64,000 nt of DNA. Source: Clavibacter michiganensis subsp. insidiosus (GTDB taxonomy: Bacteria; Actinomycetota; Actinomycetes; Actinomycetales; Microbacteriaceae). Shown here one piece after another: positions 26,387-35,016 of the stretch. The DNA lies in NCBI RefSeq assembly GCF_002240565.1, contig NZ_MZMO01000001.1, forward strand, positions 2,108,001-2,172,000, given 5' to 3'. The number at the start of each line of letters is the position of its first letter. Position 1 is the stretch's first letter. The position numbers and the translations under genes are program-made. The notes under the pieces are model-generated. The model made no database searches, had not been told where the DNA came from, and saw nothing but the letters and a program-made list of their open reading frames with translations.

Positions 26387-26742
26387 CAGCAGGCGCTCCG
26401 CACGACCTCGATGGACGGTCGCCCGCCTCGGGGCCAGACGACTCCCACCACATCGATCCGCACGGGGCCGCGGCGCTCGGGATGCGCCTGGCACCAGAGA
26501 CCCGCGAGCACCCGCAGCCGCGCGGCCTTCGCTCGCGTGACCGCCTCGAGGGGATGCCCGTAGCCGAGCCCCGCGCGCGTCTTGACCTCCACGAGCACGG
26601 TGGTGCCCGCGTGCGACATCACGAGGTCGATCTCGCCCTCGCGACAGCGCCAGTTGCGCTCGACGAGCGCGTAGCCGCGCCCGATCAGATGCTGCGCGGC
26701 GAGATCCTCGCCGCGTCGTCCCAGGTCCTGCTCGCGTGTCAT
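26386..26742 (-). CDS. YraN/UPF0102 family nuclease-like protein
   Basis: 118 residues. The restriction-endonuclease-like fold is marked by [32 protein letters not shown] and [14 protein letters not shown], which give the E-x(n)-D-x(n)-E-x-K set of the family. Function is not established; the gene is usually next to comM-dprA or rnhB. Its stop overlaps the comM ATG (TGATG). The ATG giving [13 protein letters not shown] was chosen. Confidence 0.9.
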   Translation of the reverse strand: MTREQDLGRRGEDLAAQHLIGRGYALVERNWRCREGEIDLVMSHAGTTVLVEVKTRAGLGYGHPLEAVTRAKAARLRVLAGLWCQAHPERRGPVRIDVVGVVWPRGGRPSIEVVRSAC

Positions 26743-26852
26743 GCGCACCTCCGCGAGGAGGATGCGCGACCACGACGCCGCGGCCTGCCGCACGTGTCCG
26801 GGTCGTGCGATCGAGCCCGCCCGGACGCCTGGGGAGGGATCCCCTCAGGGCC

Positions 26853-27176
26853 CTACTCGTCGATGGCGAGCTCCTTGGGGAGCTCGAACTCCTTCGCCGA
26901 CAGCTCCTCCACGTTGACGTCCTTGAAGGTGAGCACCCGGACGGACTTCACGAACCGGTCGGAGCGGTAGACGTCCCACACCCAGACGTCGGTCATCGTC
27001 AGCTCGAAGTAGAAGTCGTGCTCCGTGTCGCGCCGCACCAGCTCGACCTCGTTGGCGAGGTAGAAGCGCCGCTCGGTCTCGACCACGTACTTGAACTGGG
27101 ACACGATGTCCCGGTACTCCCGGTAGAGCGCGAGCTCCACCTCGCGGTCGTAGTCCTCGAACTCGTCGTCATCCAT
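26853..27176 (-). CDS. DUF2469 family protein
   Basis: 107 residues, highly acidic N-terminus (MDDDEFEDYDREVELALYRE), then FKYVVETERRFYLANEVELV. Members of this family are found almost only in actinobacteria, next to rnhB and yraN exactly as here; their function is unknown. Length and sequence are typical of the family. Confidence 0.93.
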   Translation of the reverse strand: MDDDEFEDYDREVELALYREYRDIVSQFKYVVETERRFYLANEVELVRRDTEHDFYFELTMTDVWVWDVYRSDRFVKSVRVLTFKDVNVEELSAKEFELPKELAIDE

Positions 27177-27210
27177 GGTCCGTCGATCCTAACCGCCCGC
27201 GCGACTGCCT

Positions 27211-27870
27211 TCAGGCGCCGGGGGTCGCCAGCACGCCGGTGAGCCAGGTCCGCCGATGGATGCGGGACGCCCCGCGTGCCCGGATCGCGTCGAGGTGCGC
27301 CGCGCTGCCGTAGCCCTTGTTGCCGGCCCACCCGTACTCGGGCGACTCCTCGTGCCACGCGGCCATCAGGCGGTCGCGGTGCACCTTGGCGAGCACGGAC
27401 GCCGCCGCCACCGAGGCGCAGTCCCGGTCGGCCTTGACGCGCACCCGCACCGGCACCGGATGCGCGAGGGCGGGCGTGAGCCAGTCGTGGGATCCGTCGA
27501 GCAGGACGATGCTGTCGAGGAGCGGCACGCCGAGGTGATGCAGCTCGACGAGCGCGCGTCGTCCCGCGAGGCCGAGGCAGGCCGTGATCCCGAGCGCGTC
27601 CACCTCCTTCGCGGACGCCATGCCGATCGCGGAGTGCCGGACCCACGCCGACACGTCGGGGTGCAGCGCCTCGCGCCGCTTCTCGCTGAGCATCTTCGAG
27701 TCGCGCAGCCCCACCGGGAACGCACCGGCATCGGGGCCGAGGGCGGCCATGCCCACCGCGACCGGTCCGGCGAGGGCGCCGCGCCCGACCTCGTCGCAGC
27801 CGATGACGAGCGCCGCACCCGCGTCGAGGAGCTCCCGCTCGACCTCGAGCGTGGGATCCGCGACCGGCAT
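27211..27870 (-). CDS. rnhB: ribonuclease HII
   Basis: 219 residues. It removes ribonucleotides and RNA primers from RNA-DNA hybrids. Catalytic acids appear in GCDEVGRGALAGP, in LLDGSHDW and in VKADRDCASVAAASVLAKV; LRDSKMLSEKRRE is another signature. The ATG overlaps the lepB stop (TGATG). Confidence 0.97.
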   Translation of the reverse strand: MPVADPTLEVERELLDAGAALVIGCDEVGRGALAGPVAVGMAALGPDAGAFPVGLRDSKMLSEKRREALHPDVSAWVRHSAIGMASAKEVDALGITACLGLAGRRALVELHHLGVPLLDSIVLLDGSHDWLTPALAHPVPVRVRVKADRDCASVAAASVLAKVHRDRLMAAWHEESPEYGWAGNKGYGSAAHLDAIRARGASRIHRRTWLTGVLATPGA

Positions 27871-28622
27871 CAGCCGGCGGGGACCGCGTCGGGCACGTCG
27901 CCGAACGTCTCGGGGTGGTCGCTGAGGATCGACCAGCGGTCGATGGGCCAGGTGATGACGAAGGCGCGGCCGACCACGTGGTCGAGCGGCACGAAGCCGT
28001 GCGTGGGCCCGTCCTGGTTGTAGCGCGAGTCCCACGAGTTGCCGCGGTTGTCACCCATGACCCAGAGCGAGTCCGCCGGGACGGTGATGTCGAAGTCCAC
28101 GTCGGATGCCCGCGTGACGCCCGGGACAAGCTTGATGTACGGCTCGTCCAGCGGCACGTCGTTGACGCTCATCTGGCCGAGGCTGTTGCAGCAGACGACG
28201 TGGTCGCCCGGGAGTCCGATCAGGCGCTTGATGAGGTGGTCGTTGCTGTCGGACGCCGACAGGCCCACCGTGGTGAGCGCCCAGTCGACGGCGGCCGCGA
28301 TGGGCGGCTTGTCGACCTCGGGCGACGGCTGGAGCCAGCCGCCCGGATCCCGGAACACCACGACGTCGCCGTGCTGCAGCGGCATGAGCCGCGGCGTCAG
28401 CTGGTTGACGACGATGCGGTCGTCGATCTGCAGCGTGTCCTCCATGGAGGACGACGGGATGTAGAACGACCGGATTAGGAACGCCTTGATCAGGACCGAG
28501 ACGAGGAGGGCCACCACGAAGATGACGAGGACGTCCCGCAGGAACGTCTTCCATCCACGCGACCCGCTGCCACTGTGCCTGCCCGAGGATCTCGTCTCCA
28601 CGGGCGCCGTGCTGTCTGTCAT
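27870..28622 (-). CDS. lepB: signal peptidase I
   Basis: 250 residues. It removes signal peptides from secreted proteins at the outer face of the membrane. After a polar ~28-residue N-terminus one membrane segment (VLVIFVVALLVSVLIKAFLI) precedes the nucleophile Ser in IPSSSMEDTL; the general base Lys is in HLIKRLIGLPGD and the late box is VMGDNRGNSWDSR. The gene should be downstream of rplS in one transcript; here an IS481 element and a hairpin lie in between. AGGCGG before the ATG is the ribosome-binding site. Confidence 0.96.
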   Translation of the reverse strand: MTDSTAPVETRSSGRHSGSGSRGWKTFLRDVLVIFVVALLVSVLIKAFLIRSFYIPSSSMEDTLQIDDRIVVNQLTPRLMPLQHGDVVVFRDPGGWLQPSPEVDKPPIAAAVDWALTTVGLSASDSNDHLIKRLIGLPGDHVVCCNSLGQMSVNDVPLDEPYIKLVPGVTRASDVDFDITVPADSLWVMGDNRGNSWDSRYNQDGPTHGFVPLDHVVGRAFVITWPIDRWSILSDHPETFGDVPDAVPAG

Positions 28623-28632
28623 TTAACCGCCT

Positions 28633-28664
28633 GAGCTCCCGGCAAGCATATGCGCCGGGAGCTC
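28633..28664 (-). promoter_or_regulatory. hairpin in the lepB leader
   Basis: Perfect 11-bp stem GAGCTCCCGGC / GCCGGGAGCTC with a 10-base loop that itself contains the palindrome GCATATGC. It ends ten bases before the lepB start on the coding strand. It may be the original rplS terminator or a control hairpin for lepB. Confidence 0.65.
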
Positions 28665-28693
28665 GGTGGGATGACAGGTGGGGATGCGCTAGG

Positions 28694-29761
28694 TGTACCC
28701 GGCCATGACGTTGGTGACACTTCGGGGCGTGTGAGGAGGCCTCCTGGCTTGATGGAGCTGTCTAGTTCTGCCACTGCCAGGAGGCCTCGATGTCCCACGC
28801 TAATGCTCGTCTGACGGTTCACGGGAGGGTTCTCCTCGTGCGGCGGGTGGTCGAGGATCGTCGGCCGGTCTCGCATGTCGCGCGCGAACTCGGTGTGTCG
28901 CGTCAGTGCGCGCATCGGTGGGTGAATCGGTTCCGGTCCGAGGGCTTCGAAGGCTTGTCGGACCGGTCCTCGAGGCCGAGACGGGTGCCGACGAGGACGA
29001 GCCCGGAACGAGAACGAGCCGTCGTGGAAGCGAGGACCCGATTGCGATCAGGTCCTGCCCGGTTGGCGCCGGTGACCGGTGTTCCAGCCCGCACGATCTC
29101 CCGCATCCTGCGGCGGCACGGGGCACCGCCGTTGGCATGGTTGGACCCCGTCACCGGGGCCGTGATCCGGGCATCCCGGTCGACGGCAAACCGGTACGAG
29201 CATGAGCATCCCGGCGACCTGATCCACGTCGACGTGAAGAAGCTCGGCCGGATCCCGGACGGCGGCGGCTGGCGGGCGCATGGCCGCAGCGAACAGGTTC
29301 GTGGTCGTGGGATCGGGTTCGATTACGTCCACGCCGTGGTCGATGACCACACCCGCCTCGCCTACGCGGAGATCCACCCGGACGAGAAGGGCGTGACCGC
29401 GGCAGGGTTCCTGACCCGGGCCGCGGCGTACTTCGCCGAGCACGGCATCACCCGCATCGAACGGGTCCTGACGGACAACGCGTTCGCCTACCGGCACTCG
29501 GCCGCGTTCCAGAACGCGGTCACGCAGCTCGGTGCGAGGCAGAAGTTCATCCGCCCGCACTGCCCCTGGCAGAACGGCAAGGTCGAACGCTTCAACCGCA
29601 CCCTCGCGACCGAGTGGGCCTACCGGCAACCCTTCACCAGCAACCAAGCCAGAACCGACGCCCTTGATCCGTGGATCCAGCACTACAACACTGAACGAAT
29701 CCACTCGAGCCACGGGCTGACGCCCGCGGCCCGAGTGTCACCAACGTCATGACTCAGTACA
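28694..29761 (+). mobile_element. IS481-family insertion sequence, intact, 1068 bp
   Basis: Terminal inverted repeats of 28 bp (24 identical): left 28694-28721 begins TGTACCCGGCCATGACGTTG, right 29734-29761 is its near-complement. A 6-bp target duplication GCTAGG stands immediately outside each end (28688-28693 and 29762-29767). A CTAG-centred target is known for IS481-family elements. One complete transposase gene is inside. IS481-type elements (for example IS1121) are known from Clavibacter. It sits between rplS and lepB, oriented against them. Confidence 0.93.
28790..29752 (+). CDS. IS481-family transposase
   Basis: 320 residues. The N-terminal helix-turn-helix (VEDRRPVSHVARELGVSRQC) and ISRILRRHG region precede an rve-type catalytic domain with DDE residues in LIHVDVKKLG, VLTDNAFAY and NGKVERFNRTL. 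The frame is complete and the stop lies inside the right inverted repeat. Copy in this window is probably active. Confidence 0.95.
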   Translation: MSHANARLTVHGRVLLVRRVVEDRRPVSHVARELGVSRQCAHRWVNRFRSEGFEGLSDRSSRPRRVPTRTSPERERAVVEARTRLRSGPARLAPVTGVPARTISRILRRHGAPPLAWLDPVTGAVIRASRSTANRYEHEHPGDLIHVDVKKLGRIPDGGGWRAHGRSEQVRGRGIGFDYVHAVVDDHTRLAYAEIHPDEKGVTAAGFLTRAAAYFAEHGITRIERVLTDNAFAYRHSAAFQNAVTQLGARQKFIRPHCPWQNGKVERFNRTLATEWAYRQPFTSNQARTDALDPWIQHYNTERIHSSHGLTPAARVSPTS

Positions 29762-29762
29762 G

Positions 29763-30107
29763 CTAGGAGCGCTTCTCCTTGATCTTCGCCTTCTTGCCGC
29801 GCAGGTCGCGGAGGAAGTAGAGCTTGGCGCGGCGCACGTCGCCGCGCGTCACGACCTCGATGTGGTCGATGACCGGGGAGTGGACCGGGAAGGTGCGCTC
29901 GACGCCGACCTGGAAGCTGACCTTGCGGACGCAGAACGTCTCGCGGACGCCCTCGCCCTGTCGGCCGATGACGATGCCCTGGAACACCTGGATGCGCGAG
30001 CGGCTGCCCTCGACGATGTTGACGTGGACCTTGACCGTGTCGCCGGCGCGGAAGTCGGGGATGTCCGACCGCAGCGACGCCTTGTCGACGGAATCGAGGA
30101 TGTGCAT
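29763..30107 (-). CDS. rplS: 50S ribosomal protein L19
   Basis: 114 residues, normal length. Family features: [33 protein letters not shown] and a basic C-terminus ([18 protein letters not shown]). Its TAG stop is part of the CTAG target used by the IS, and the sequence remains intact because the duplicated target kept the stop. Confidence 0.98.
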   Translation of the reverse strand: MHILDSVDKASLRSDIPDFRAGDTVKVHVNIVEGSRSRIQVFQGIVIGRQGEGVRETFCVRKVSFQVGVERTFPVHSPVIDHIEVVTRGDVRRAKLYFLRDLRGKKAKIKEKRS

Positions 30108-30277
30108 GGTGTACCGCTCTCTGCAACCGCCACGGGTCGACTGCGCATCAATGTCTGGAAGGGGAACGGCCCGCATGAGTGGCCGACTCCCCCGTGGCAG
30201 GGTCGACGGCAGGCACGATCGCCCATTCTGTCACCTCGGGCGCGTCGAGCGCAAAGCGCGAGGCACGGACGCCCGGA

Positions 30278-30769
30278 TCAGTCGAGCCGCATGGTGCGGC
30301 CGGCGTCGGGACCTTCGGCGGCCTTCCACTCGGGCGGTCGCGGCTGCGCGTCCCGCTCGATGACGGCGATGACCTCCTGCATGCGCTGCCGCGTCTCCAC
30401 GACCAGCTGCCGGGCGCCCAGCGCGACGAGGGCGACGGCCGCGAGGACCGCCACGACGGCGCACCAGGTGCTGACGACGGAGTAGGTGCCCGTCCCGATG
30501 ACCGCGAGGGTGAGCACGCCCATCGCCACCGCGTCCGTCGGCGAGACGGCCCGGGCCGTGCGGACGGAGCGGCGGGCGAGCACGAGGCCGAGGGCGGCGA
30601 GCAGCGCGATCCCCAGGGCACCCGCCGCGAGCATCACGAGGAGGAGCTCCCAGCCGCCGGACCCGAACGCCGCCCAGCCGACGAGGAGCCACGCGGGCAG
30701 CACGACGACCGCGGCGAACTGCCATCGATAGAGCGCGCGACGGAGACCGAGGGCCGGGGACTGCTGCAT
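30278..30769 (-). CDS. integral membrane protein of unknown function
   Basis: 163 residues with four hydrophobic segments (around residues 12-30, 38-58, 80-95 and 100-118) and a charged C-terminal tail (ETRQRMQEVIAVIERDAQPR). It is divergent from map, with the two starts ~70 bases apart. Such small four-helix proteins are common in actinobacteria; no family signature is apparent. Confidence 0.7.
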   Translation of the reverse strand: MQQSPALGLRRALYRWQFAAVVVLPAWLLVGWAAFGSGGWELLLVMLAAGALGIALLAALGLVLARRSVRTARAVSPTDAVAMGVLTLAVIGTGTYSVVSTWCAVVAVLAAVALVALGARQLVVETRQRMQEVIAVIERDAQPRPPEWKAAEGPDAGRTMRLD

Positions 30770-30842
30770 GGCCTCATGGTACGAGCGGATCCTGGGCGCC
30801 TCGGGAAGGCCGGGGCCCGGCTCCCGTAGGATCCTTCGCGTG

Positions 30843-31607
30843 ATGGAACTGCGAACGCCCGCCGAGATGGACCAGATGCGACCCGCCGGGGAGTTCGTGG
30901 CCTCCGTGCTCACGGCCCTGGCCGCCAAGGCCGCGGTAGGCGTCAACCTGCTCGACCTCGACCGCGAGGCCCACCGCATGATCCGCGCGCGAGGTGCCGA
31001 GTCCTGCTACATCGACTACCACCCGTCCTTCGGCGCCATGCCCTTCGGCAAGGTGCTCTGCACGTCCGTCAACGACGGCGTGCTGCACGGCCTCCCCCAC
31101 GACTACCGGCTGCAGGACGGCGACCTCCTGAGCCTCGACTTCGCGGCGTCCGTCGACGGCTGGGTCAGCGACTCGGCCGTCAGCGTCATCGTCGGCACGC
31201 CGCGCGAGGAGGACGTGCGCCTCATCGAGGTGACGACCGCCGCCCTCGAGGCGGGCATTCAGGCGGCGCAGCCGGGCGGGCGCACGGGCGACATCTCGGC
31301 GGCGATCGGTGCCGTCGCGACCGCGGCCGGCTACTCGGTCAACACCGACTTCGGCGGTCACGGCGTCGGGCGCACCATGCACGGCGACCCGCACATCGCG
31401 AACCAGGGCCGGCCGAACCGCGGCGTGCCGCTGCGGCCCGGGCTGGTCATCGCGATCGAGCCGTGGTTCCTGCAGAGCACCGACGAGATCTACACGGACA
31501 AGGACGGCTGGACCCTCCGGAGCGCCGACGGCTCGCGCGGCGCGCACATGGAGCACACGGTCGCCATCACGGAGTCCGGCCCGCTCATCCTCACCGCGCG
31601 CTCCTGA
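30843..31607 (+). CDS. map: type I methionine aminopeptidase
   Basis: 254 residues. It removes initiator Met from new proteins. Metal ligands are visible in the conserved order: Asp in LSLDFAASVDGW(V)SDSA, His in GGHGVGRTMHGDP, Glu in VIAIEPWF and Glu in HMEHTVAITE. TGCSVNDGVLHG-type substrate segment reads CTSVNDGVLHGLP. The ATG gives MELRTPAEMDQM; the frame extends upstream but without family similarity. Confidence 0.97.
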   Translation: MELRTPAEMDQMRPAGEFVASVLTALAAKAAVGVNLLDLDREAHRMIRARGAESCYIDYHPSFGAMPFGKVLCTSVNDGVLHGLPHDYRLQDGDLLSLDFAASVDGWVSDSAVSVIVGTPREEDVRLIEVTTAALEAGIQAAQPGGRTGDISAAIGAVATAAGYSVNTDFGGHGVGRTMHGDPHIANQGRPNRGVPLRPGLVIAIEPWFLQSTDEIYTDKDGWTLRSADGSRGAHMEHTVAITESGPLILTARS

Positions 31608-31635
31608 GGCCCGGCGGGACCGGCGCGGAGCCGGC

Positions 31636-32322
31636 CTACTCGGGCAGCAGGTCCGGGCGGACCCGGCGCGTGCGCTCGAGCTGCTGCTCGCGCCGCCACG
31701 CCGCGATCGCCCCGTGGTTGCCGCTGCGCAGCACGTCGGGGACGGCCAGGCCCCGCCACTCGGGCGGCTTCGTGTAGCTGGGATGCTCGAGCAGCCCGTC
31801 GGAGTGGCTCTCCTCGACGAGGCTCGCGGGGTTGCCGACGACGCCGGGCACGAGCCGCCCGATGGCCTCGATCATCGCCATCACGGCGACCTCCCCGCCG
31901 TTCAGCACGTAGTCGCCGAGGCTCACCAGGCGGACCCGCGCACGCGCGGCGGTGTGGTCGACGACGCGCTGGTCGATGCCCTCGTAGCGGCCGCAGCCGA
32001 ACGCGAGGTGCGGCTCGGCGGACAGCTCCTGCGCCATGGCCTGCGTGAAGACCTCGCCCGCGGGCGACGGGAAGATGACGACCGGATCCGTGTCGTCGGC
32101 GAGCACCTCGTCCATGGCCTCGCCCCAGGGCTCCGGCCGCATGACCATGCCGGCGCCGCCGCCGTAGGGCGTGTCGTCGACCGTGCGGTGACGGTCGTGC
32201 GTGAAGGCGCGCAGGTCGTGGACGCGGAGGTCGATGAGGCCGGACTGGCGCGCGCGTCCGAGGAGGGAGATGTCGAGCACCCCGAAGAACTCGGGGAAGA
32301 TCGAGACGATGTCGATCCGCAT
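31636..32322 (-). CDS. trmD: tRNA (guanine-N1)-methyltransferase
   Basis: 228 residues. It methylates G37 of tRNAs reading codons starting with C. Signatures are [25 protein letters not shown], the trefoil-knot part [15 protein letters not shown] and [13 protein letters not shown]. The stop of rimM is two bases from its start. Final gene of the rpsP-khpA-rimM-trmD unit. Confidence 0.98.
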   Translation of the reverse strand: MRIDIVSIFPEFFGVLDISLLGRARQSGLIDLRVHDLRAFTHDRHRTVDDTPYGGGAGMVMRPEPWGEAMDEVLADDTDPVVIFPSPAGEVFTQAMAQELSAEPHLAFGCGRYEGIDQRVVDHTAARARVRLVSLGDYVLNGGEVAVMAMIEAIGRLVPGVVGNPASLVEESHSDGLLEHPSYTKPPEWRGLAVPDVLRSGNHGAIAAWRREQQLERTRRVRPDLLPE

Positions 32323-32323
32323 G

Positions 32324-32965
32324 TCAGCGGGCGTCGTCGCCCTCGGGGGCGGGATCGGTCTCGGCGTCCGACGTCGCGGCCGCAGCGGGTGCCGACTGCT
32401 CCTCGGGGATGTCCTCGAAGAGGCCGAGCGGCGGCGTGACGACGAGGGTGCCTGCCTCCACGTCCACGGACGGGACGATGGCCTGCACGAACGGGACGAG
32501 CACGGTGCCGGAGGGCGTGTCGACGTGCAACAGGTCCTGCGCGGGGAAGTGGTCGACGAGCGCGACGGTGCCGACCTCGACGCCGTCGCGGAGGACCTTC
32601 AGGCCGACGAGCTGGTGGTCGTACCAGGCGTCGGGCTCGGCGGGCTCGTCGGCCGGGGGCGTCATCCAGAGGATGGCCTTGGCGAGCGACTCGGCGGCCG
32701 TGCGGTCGGCGACGCCCTCGAAGAAGCCGACGGGGTGGCTGTTGTACCAGCGGAGCTCGGTGAGCGTGAGGGAGCGTCCGTGCCACGGGGACGTGTCCGG
32801 GACCTGGAGAGAGAACTCGGCGCCGGGGACGAACCGCTTGTCGGGGTCGTCCGTGAACAGCTCGAGCTTCACGGCGCCCTTGAGCCCGTGCGCCTTGGTC
32901 AGCCGGCCCACGCGGAACGCCGCGGGGTCACGGACGATGTCCTCAGGAATCGGTGTCCACCACAT
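32324..32965 (-). CDS. rimM: 16S rRNA processing protein RimM
   Basis: 213 residues: an N-terminal barrel ([20 protein letters not shown], residues ~17-100), a PRC-barrel (residues ~105-180, [14 protein letters not shown]) and an acidic low-complexity tail ([16 protein letters not shown]). It helps 30S assembly around S19. The ATG used lies within the end of khpA (23-base overlap), and no closer start codon is available before the conserved domain, so the genes are coupled. Confidence 0.96.
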   Translation of the reverse strand: MWWTPIPEDIVRDPAAFRVGRLTKAHGLKGAVKLELFTDDPDKRFVPGAEFSLQVPDTSPWHGRSLTLTELRWYNSHPVGFFEGVADRTAAESLAKAILWMTPPADEPAEPDAWYDHQLVGLKVLRDGVEVGTVALVDHFPAQDLLHVDTPSGTVLVPFVQAIVPSVDVEAGTLVVTPPLGLFEDIPEEQSAPAAAATSDAETDPAPEGDDAR

Positions 32966-33179
32966 CGACGCGGACGCGCTGGCCGTCGGCGAGAGCCGAG
33001 ACGAGCGTCCGGAGGGCCTTCGCGGTGCGACCCGCCCGGCCGATGACCCGGCCGAGGTCCTCGGGGTGCACGCGCACCTCGAGGACCTCGACGCGGGGGG
33101 ATCCCTTGCTCGTCACGGAGACGTCGTCCGGGTGCTCGACGATGCCCTTGACCAGATGAGCGAGCGCGGGAGCGAGCAT
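32943..33179 (-). CDS. khpA: KH-domain RNA-binding protein KhpA
   Basis: 78 residues. One KH domain with the G-x-x-G loop in VIGRAGRTAKALRTLV. In Gram-positive bacteria KhpA pairs with KhpB to bind many RNAs and affect cell size. Placed between rpsP and rimM as usual, with a 3-base gap to rpsP. Confidence 0.95.
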   Translation of the reverse strand: MLAPALAHLVKGIVEHPDDVSVTSKGSPRVEVLEVRVHPEDLGRVIGRAGRTAKALRTLVSALADGQRVRVDVVDTDS

Positions 33180-33182
33180 GGG

Positions 33183-33596
33183 CTAGGCCTGCTCCTCGGT
33201 CGACTCGGCCTCGGGCGCGGCGGCCTCGGGCGCGGGTGCGGCCTTCTCGGTCTTGGGCTTGAGGACCGGCTTCTTCTTCTCGTCCGCGACGTAGGCGGGC
33301 TTCGCCTCGCGGGTGCGGACGGTGGAGACGGCGTCCTTGTCGCCCTTGAAGCGACCCCAGTCGCCCGTGAGCTTGAGGAGGGCCTCGACCTGCTCGGTGG
33401 GCTGGGCGCCCACGGAGAGCCAGTACTGCGCCCGCTCCGACTGGACCTCGATGAACGAGGGCTCCTCGGTGGGGTGGTACTTGCCGATCTCCTCGATGAC
33501 GCGGCCGTCGCGCTTGGTGCGCGAGTCGGCGACGACGATGCGGTAGTACGGCGCGCGGATCTTGCCCAGGCGCTTCAGACGGATCTTGACAGCCAC
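33183..33596 (-). CDS. rpsP: 30S ribosomal protein S16
   Basis: 137 residues. The core (residues 1-80: [28 protein letters not shown]) is typical; a Lys/Ala/Glu-rich tail of ~50 residues is common in actinobacteria. The start is GTG, with AGGAG four bases upstream. First gene of the rpsP-khpA-rimM-trmD unit. Confidence 0.97.
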   Translation of the reverse strand: MAVKIRLKRLGKIRAPYYRIVVADSRTKRDGRVIEEIGKYHPTEEPSFIEVQSERAQYWLSVGAQPTEQVEALLKLTGDWGRFKGDKDAVSTVRTREAKPAYVADEKKKPVLKPKTEKAAPAPEAAAPEAESTEEQA

Positions 33597-33869
33597 AATT
33601 CTCCTGAATTTCTTTTGTGTGGGGTGAACTGACGGCCGTGAGCGTGGGGGCACACTCGGCATTGGTTCGATGGGGTCTCGCGGCGCCTGATTAGAGGGTC
33701 GGACGATCGCGGACTCGACAGATCATTATGGCAGACACCGGGCCGGGCCGGGACCCCCGTCGTCGGCGCGCCGCGCGGCGTCATCGCCCGGCCGCCCCGC
33801 GGGGTGCGTGGCATGATCGGACGACACCCGGCGCATGCGCCCCGAGACCCCGTGGACGGCAGGACCCGC

Positions 33870-35003
33870 ATGCAGATCGACTTCGCCCACCGGCCCCCGT
33901 CCCGCGTCGGGATCGAGTGGGAGCTCGCGTGCGTCGACCGGGGCTCCGGGGAGCTCGCCGGCGTCGCTCCGGAGATCCTCCGCTCCTTCCCCTACGACGA
34001 TGCGCACCCGCACGTGACCGGGGAGTTCCTCACCAACACGGTCGAGGTCGTCAGCGCGCCGCACGCCCGCGTCGGGCACGCCGTGGACGACCTCGCGCGG
34101 CTCATCGAGCGGGTCGTGGACGTCGCGGATCCGCTCGGCATCGACCTCATGTGCGCGGGGACCCACCCCTTCAGCGCGTGGCCCGACCAGGACGTGACGC
34201 CCGACAACGAGCGCTACGCGACGCTCCTCGACCGCACCAGGTGGTGGGGGCGGCAGATGATGATCTGGGGCGTGCACGTGCACGTCGGGATCGACGACGG
34301 GTCGAAGGCGCTCCCGATCCTCAACGCGCTCCTCGTGCACCTCCCCCGCTTCCAGGCGCTCAGCGCGTCGAGCCCGTTCTGGTCCGGGCAGGAGACGGGC
34401 TACGCGTCGAACCGGGCGCTCATGTTCCAGCAGCTGCCGACCGCGGGGCTGCCGCCCGACCTCACGACGTGGGCCGACTACGAGCGGCTCGTCGGCGACA
34501 TGACGCACGTCGGCGTGATCGACCACCACAGCGAGCTGCGCTGGGACATCCGGCCGGCGCCCAAGTGGGGGACCCTCGAGACGCGCGTGTTCGACGGCGT
34601 GTCGACCCTCGGCGAGATCGCGTCGCTCGCGGCGCTCGTGCAGTGCCTGGTGCACGACATGTCGGCGGCGCTCGACCGCGGCGAGGAGCTGCCCCGGATG
34701 CAGCCGTGGTTCGTGCGCGAGAACAAGTGGCGCGCGGCCCGCTACGGGATGGACGCCATCATCATCCAGGACGCCGCGGGCGAGGAGGCCCTCGTCGGCG
34801 ACGACACCCGGGCGCTCGTGGAGCGGCTCTCCCCCGTGGCCGACGCGCTCGGCTGCGAGGCGGAGCTGCGCGGGATCCTCGACATCGTCGACCGCGGCGC
34901 GAGCTACCAGCGGCAGCTGCGGGTGGCCGAGGAGAACGACGGCGCGCTCGCCCCCGTGGTCACGCACCTCGTCGAGGAGCTGCGCTCAGGATTGGGCCGG
35001 TGA
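33870..35003 (+). CDS. YbdK family carboxylate-amine ligase
   Basis: 377 residues of the GCS2 glutamate-cysteine-ligase superfamily. Features: VGIEWELACVD (substrate/metal-binding Glu near residue 15), EFLTNTVEVVSAPH, WGVHVHVGIDDG and TLETRVFDGVSTLGE, then ENKWRAARYGMDA. Family members join glutamate to an amine, but the substrates of this subgroup are often unknown. The start MQIDFAHRPPSRVGIEWELA fits the family N-terminus. Confidence 0.88.
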   Translation: MQIDFAHRPPSRVGIEWELACVDRGSGELAGVAPEILRSFPYDDAHPHVTGEFLTNTVEVVSAPHARVGHAVDDLARLIERVVDVADPLGIDLMCAGTHPFSAWPDQDVTPDNERYATLLDRTRWWGRQMMIWGVHVHVGIDDGSKALPILNALLVHLPRFQALSASSPFWSGQETGYASNRALMFQQLPTAGLPPDLTTWADYERLVGDMTHVGVIDHHSELRWDIRPAPKWGTLETRVFDGVSTLGEIASLAALVQCLVHDMSAALDRGEELPRMQPWFVRENKWRAARYGMDAIIIQDAAGEEALVGDDTRALVERLSPVADALGCEAELRGILDIVDRGASYQRQLRVAEENDGALAPVVTHLVEELRSGLGR

Positions 35004-35016
35004 CGCGGGGCAGACT

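Noticed and set aside
28704..29751. CATG at both ends of the insertion sequence as the target duplication
   Set aside because: The inverted repeats extend 10 bases further out to TGTAC, where a longer 6-bp duplication GCTAGG is found, in keeping with the known CTAG target of IS481 elements.
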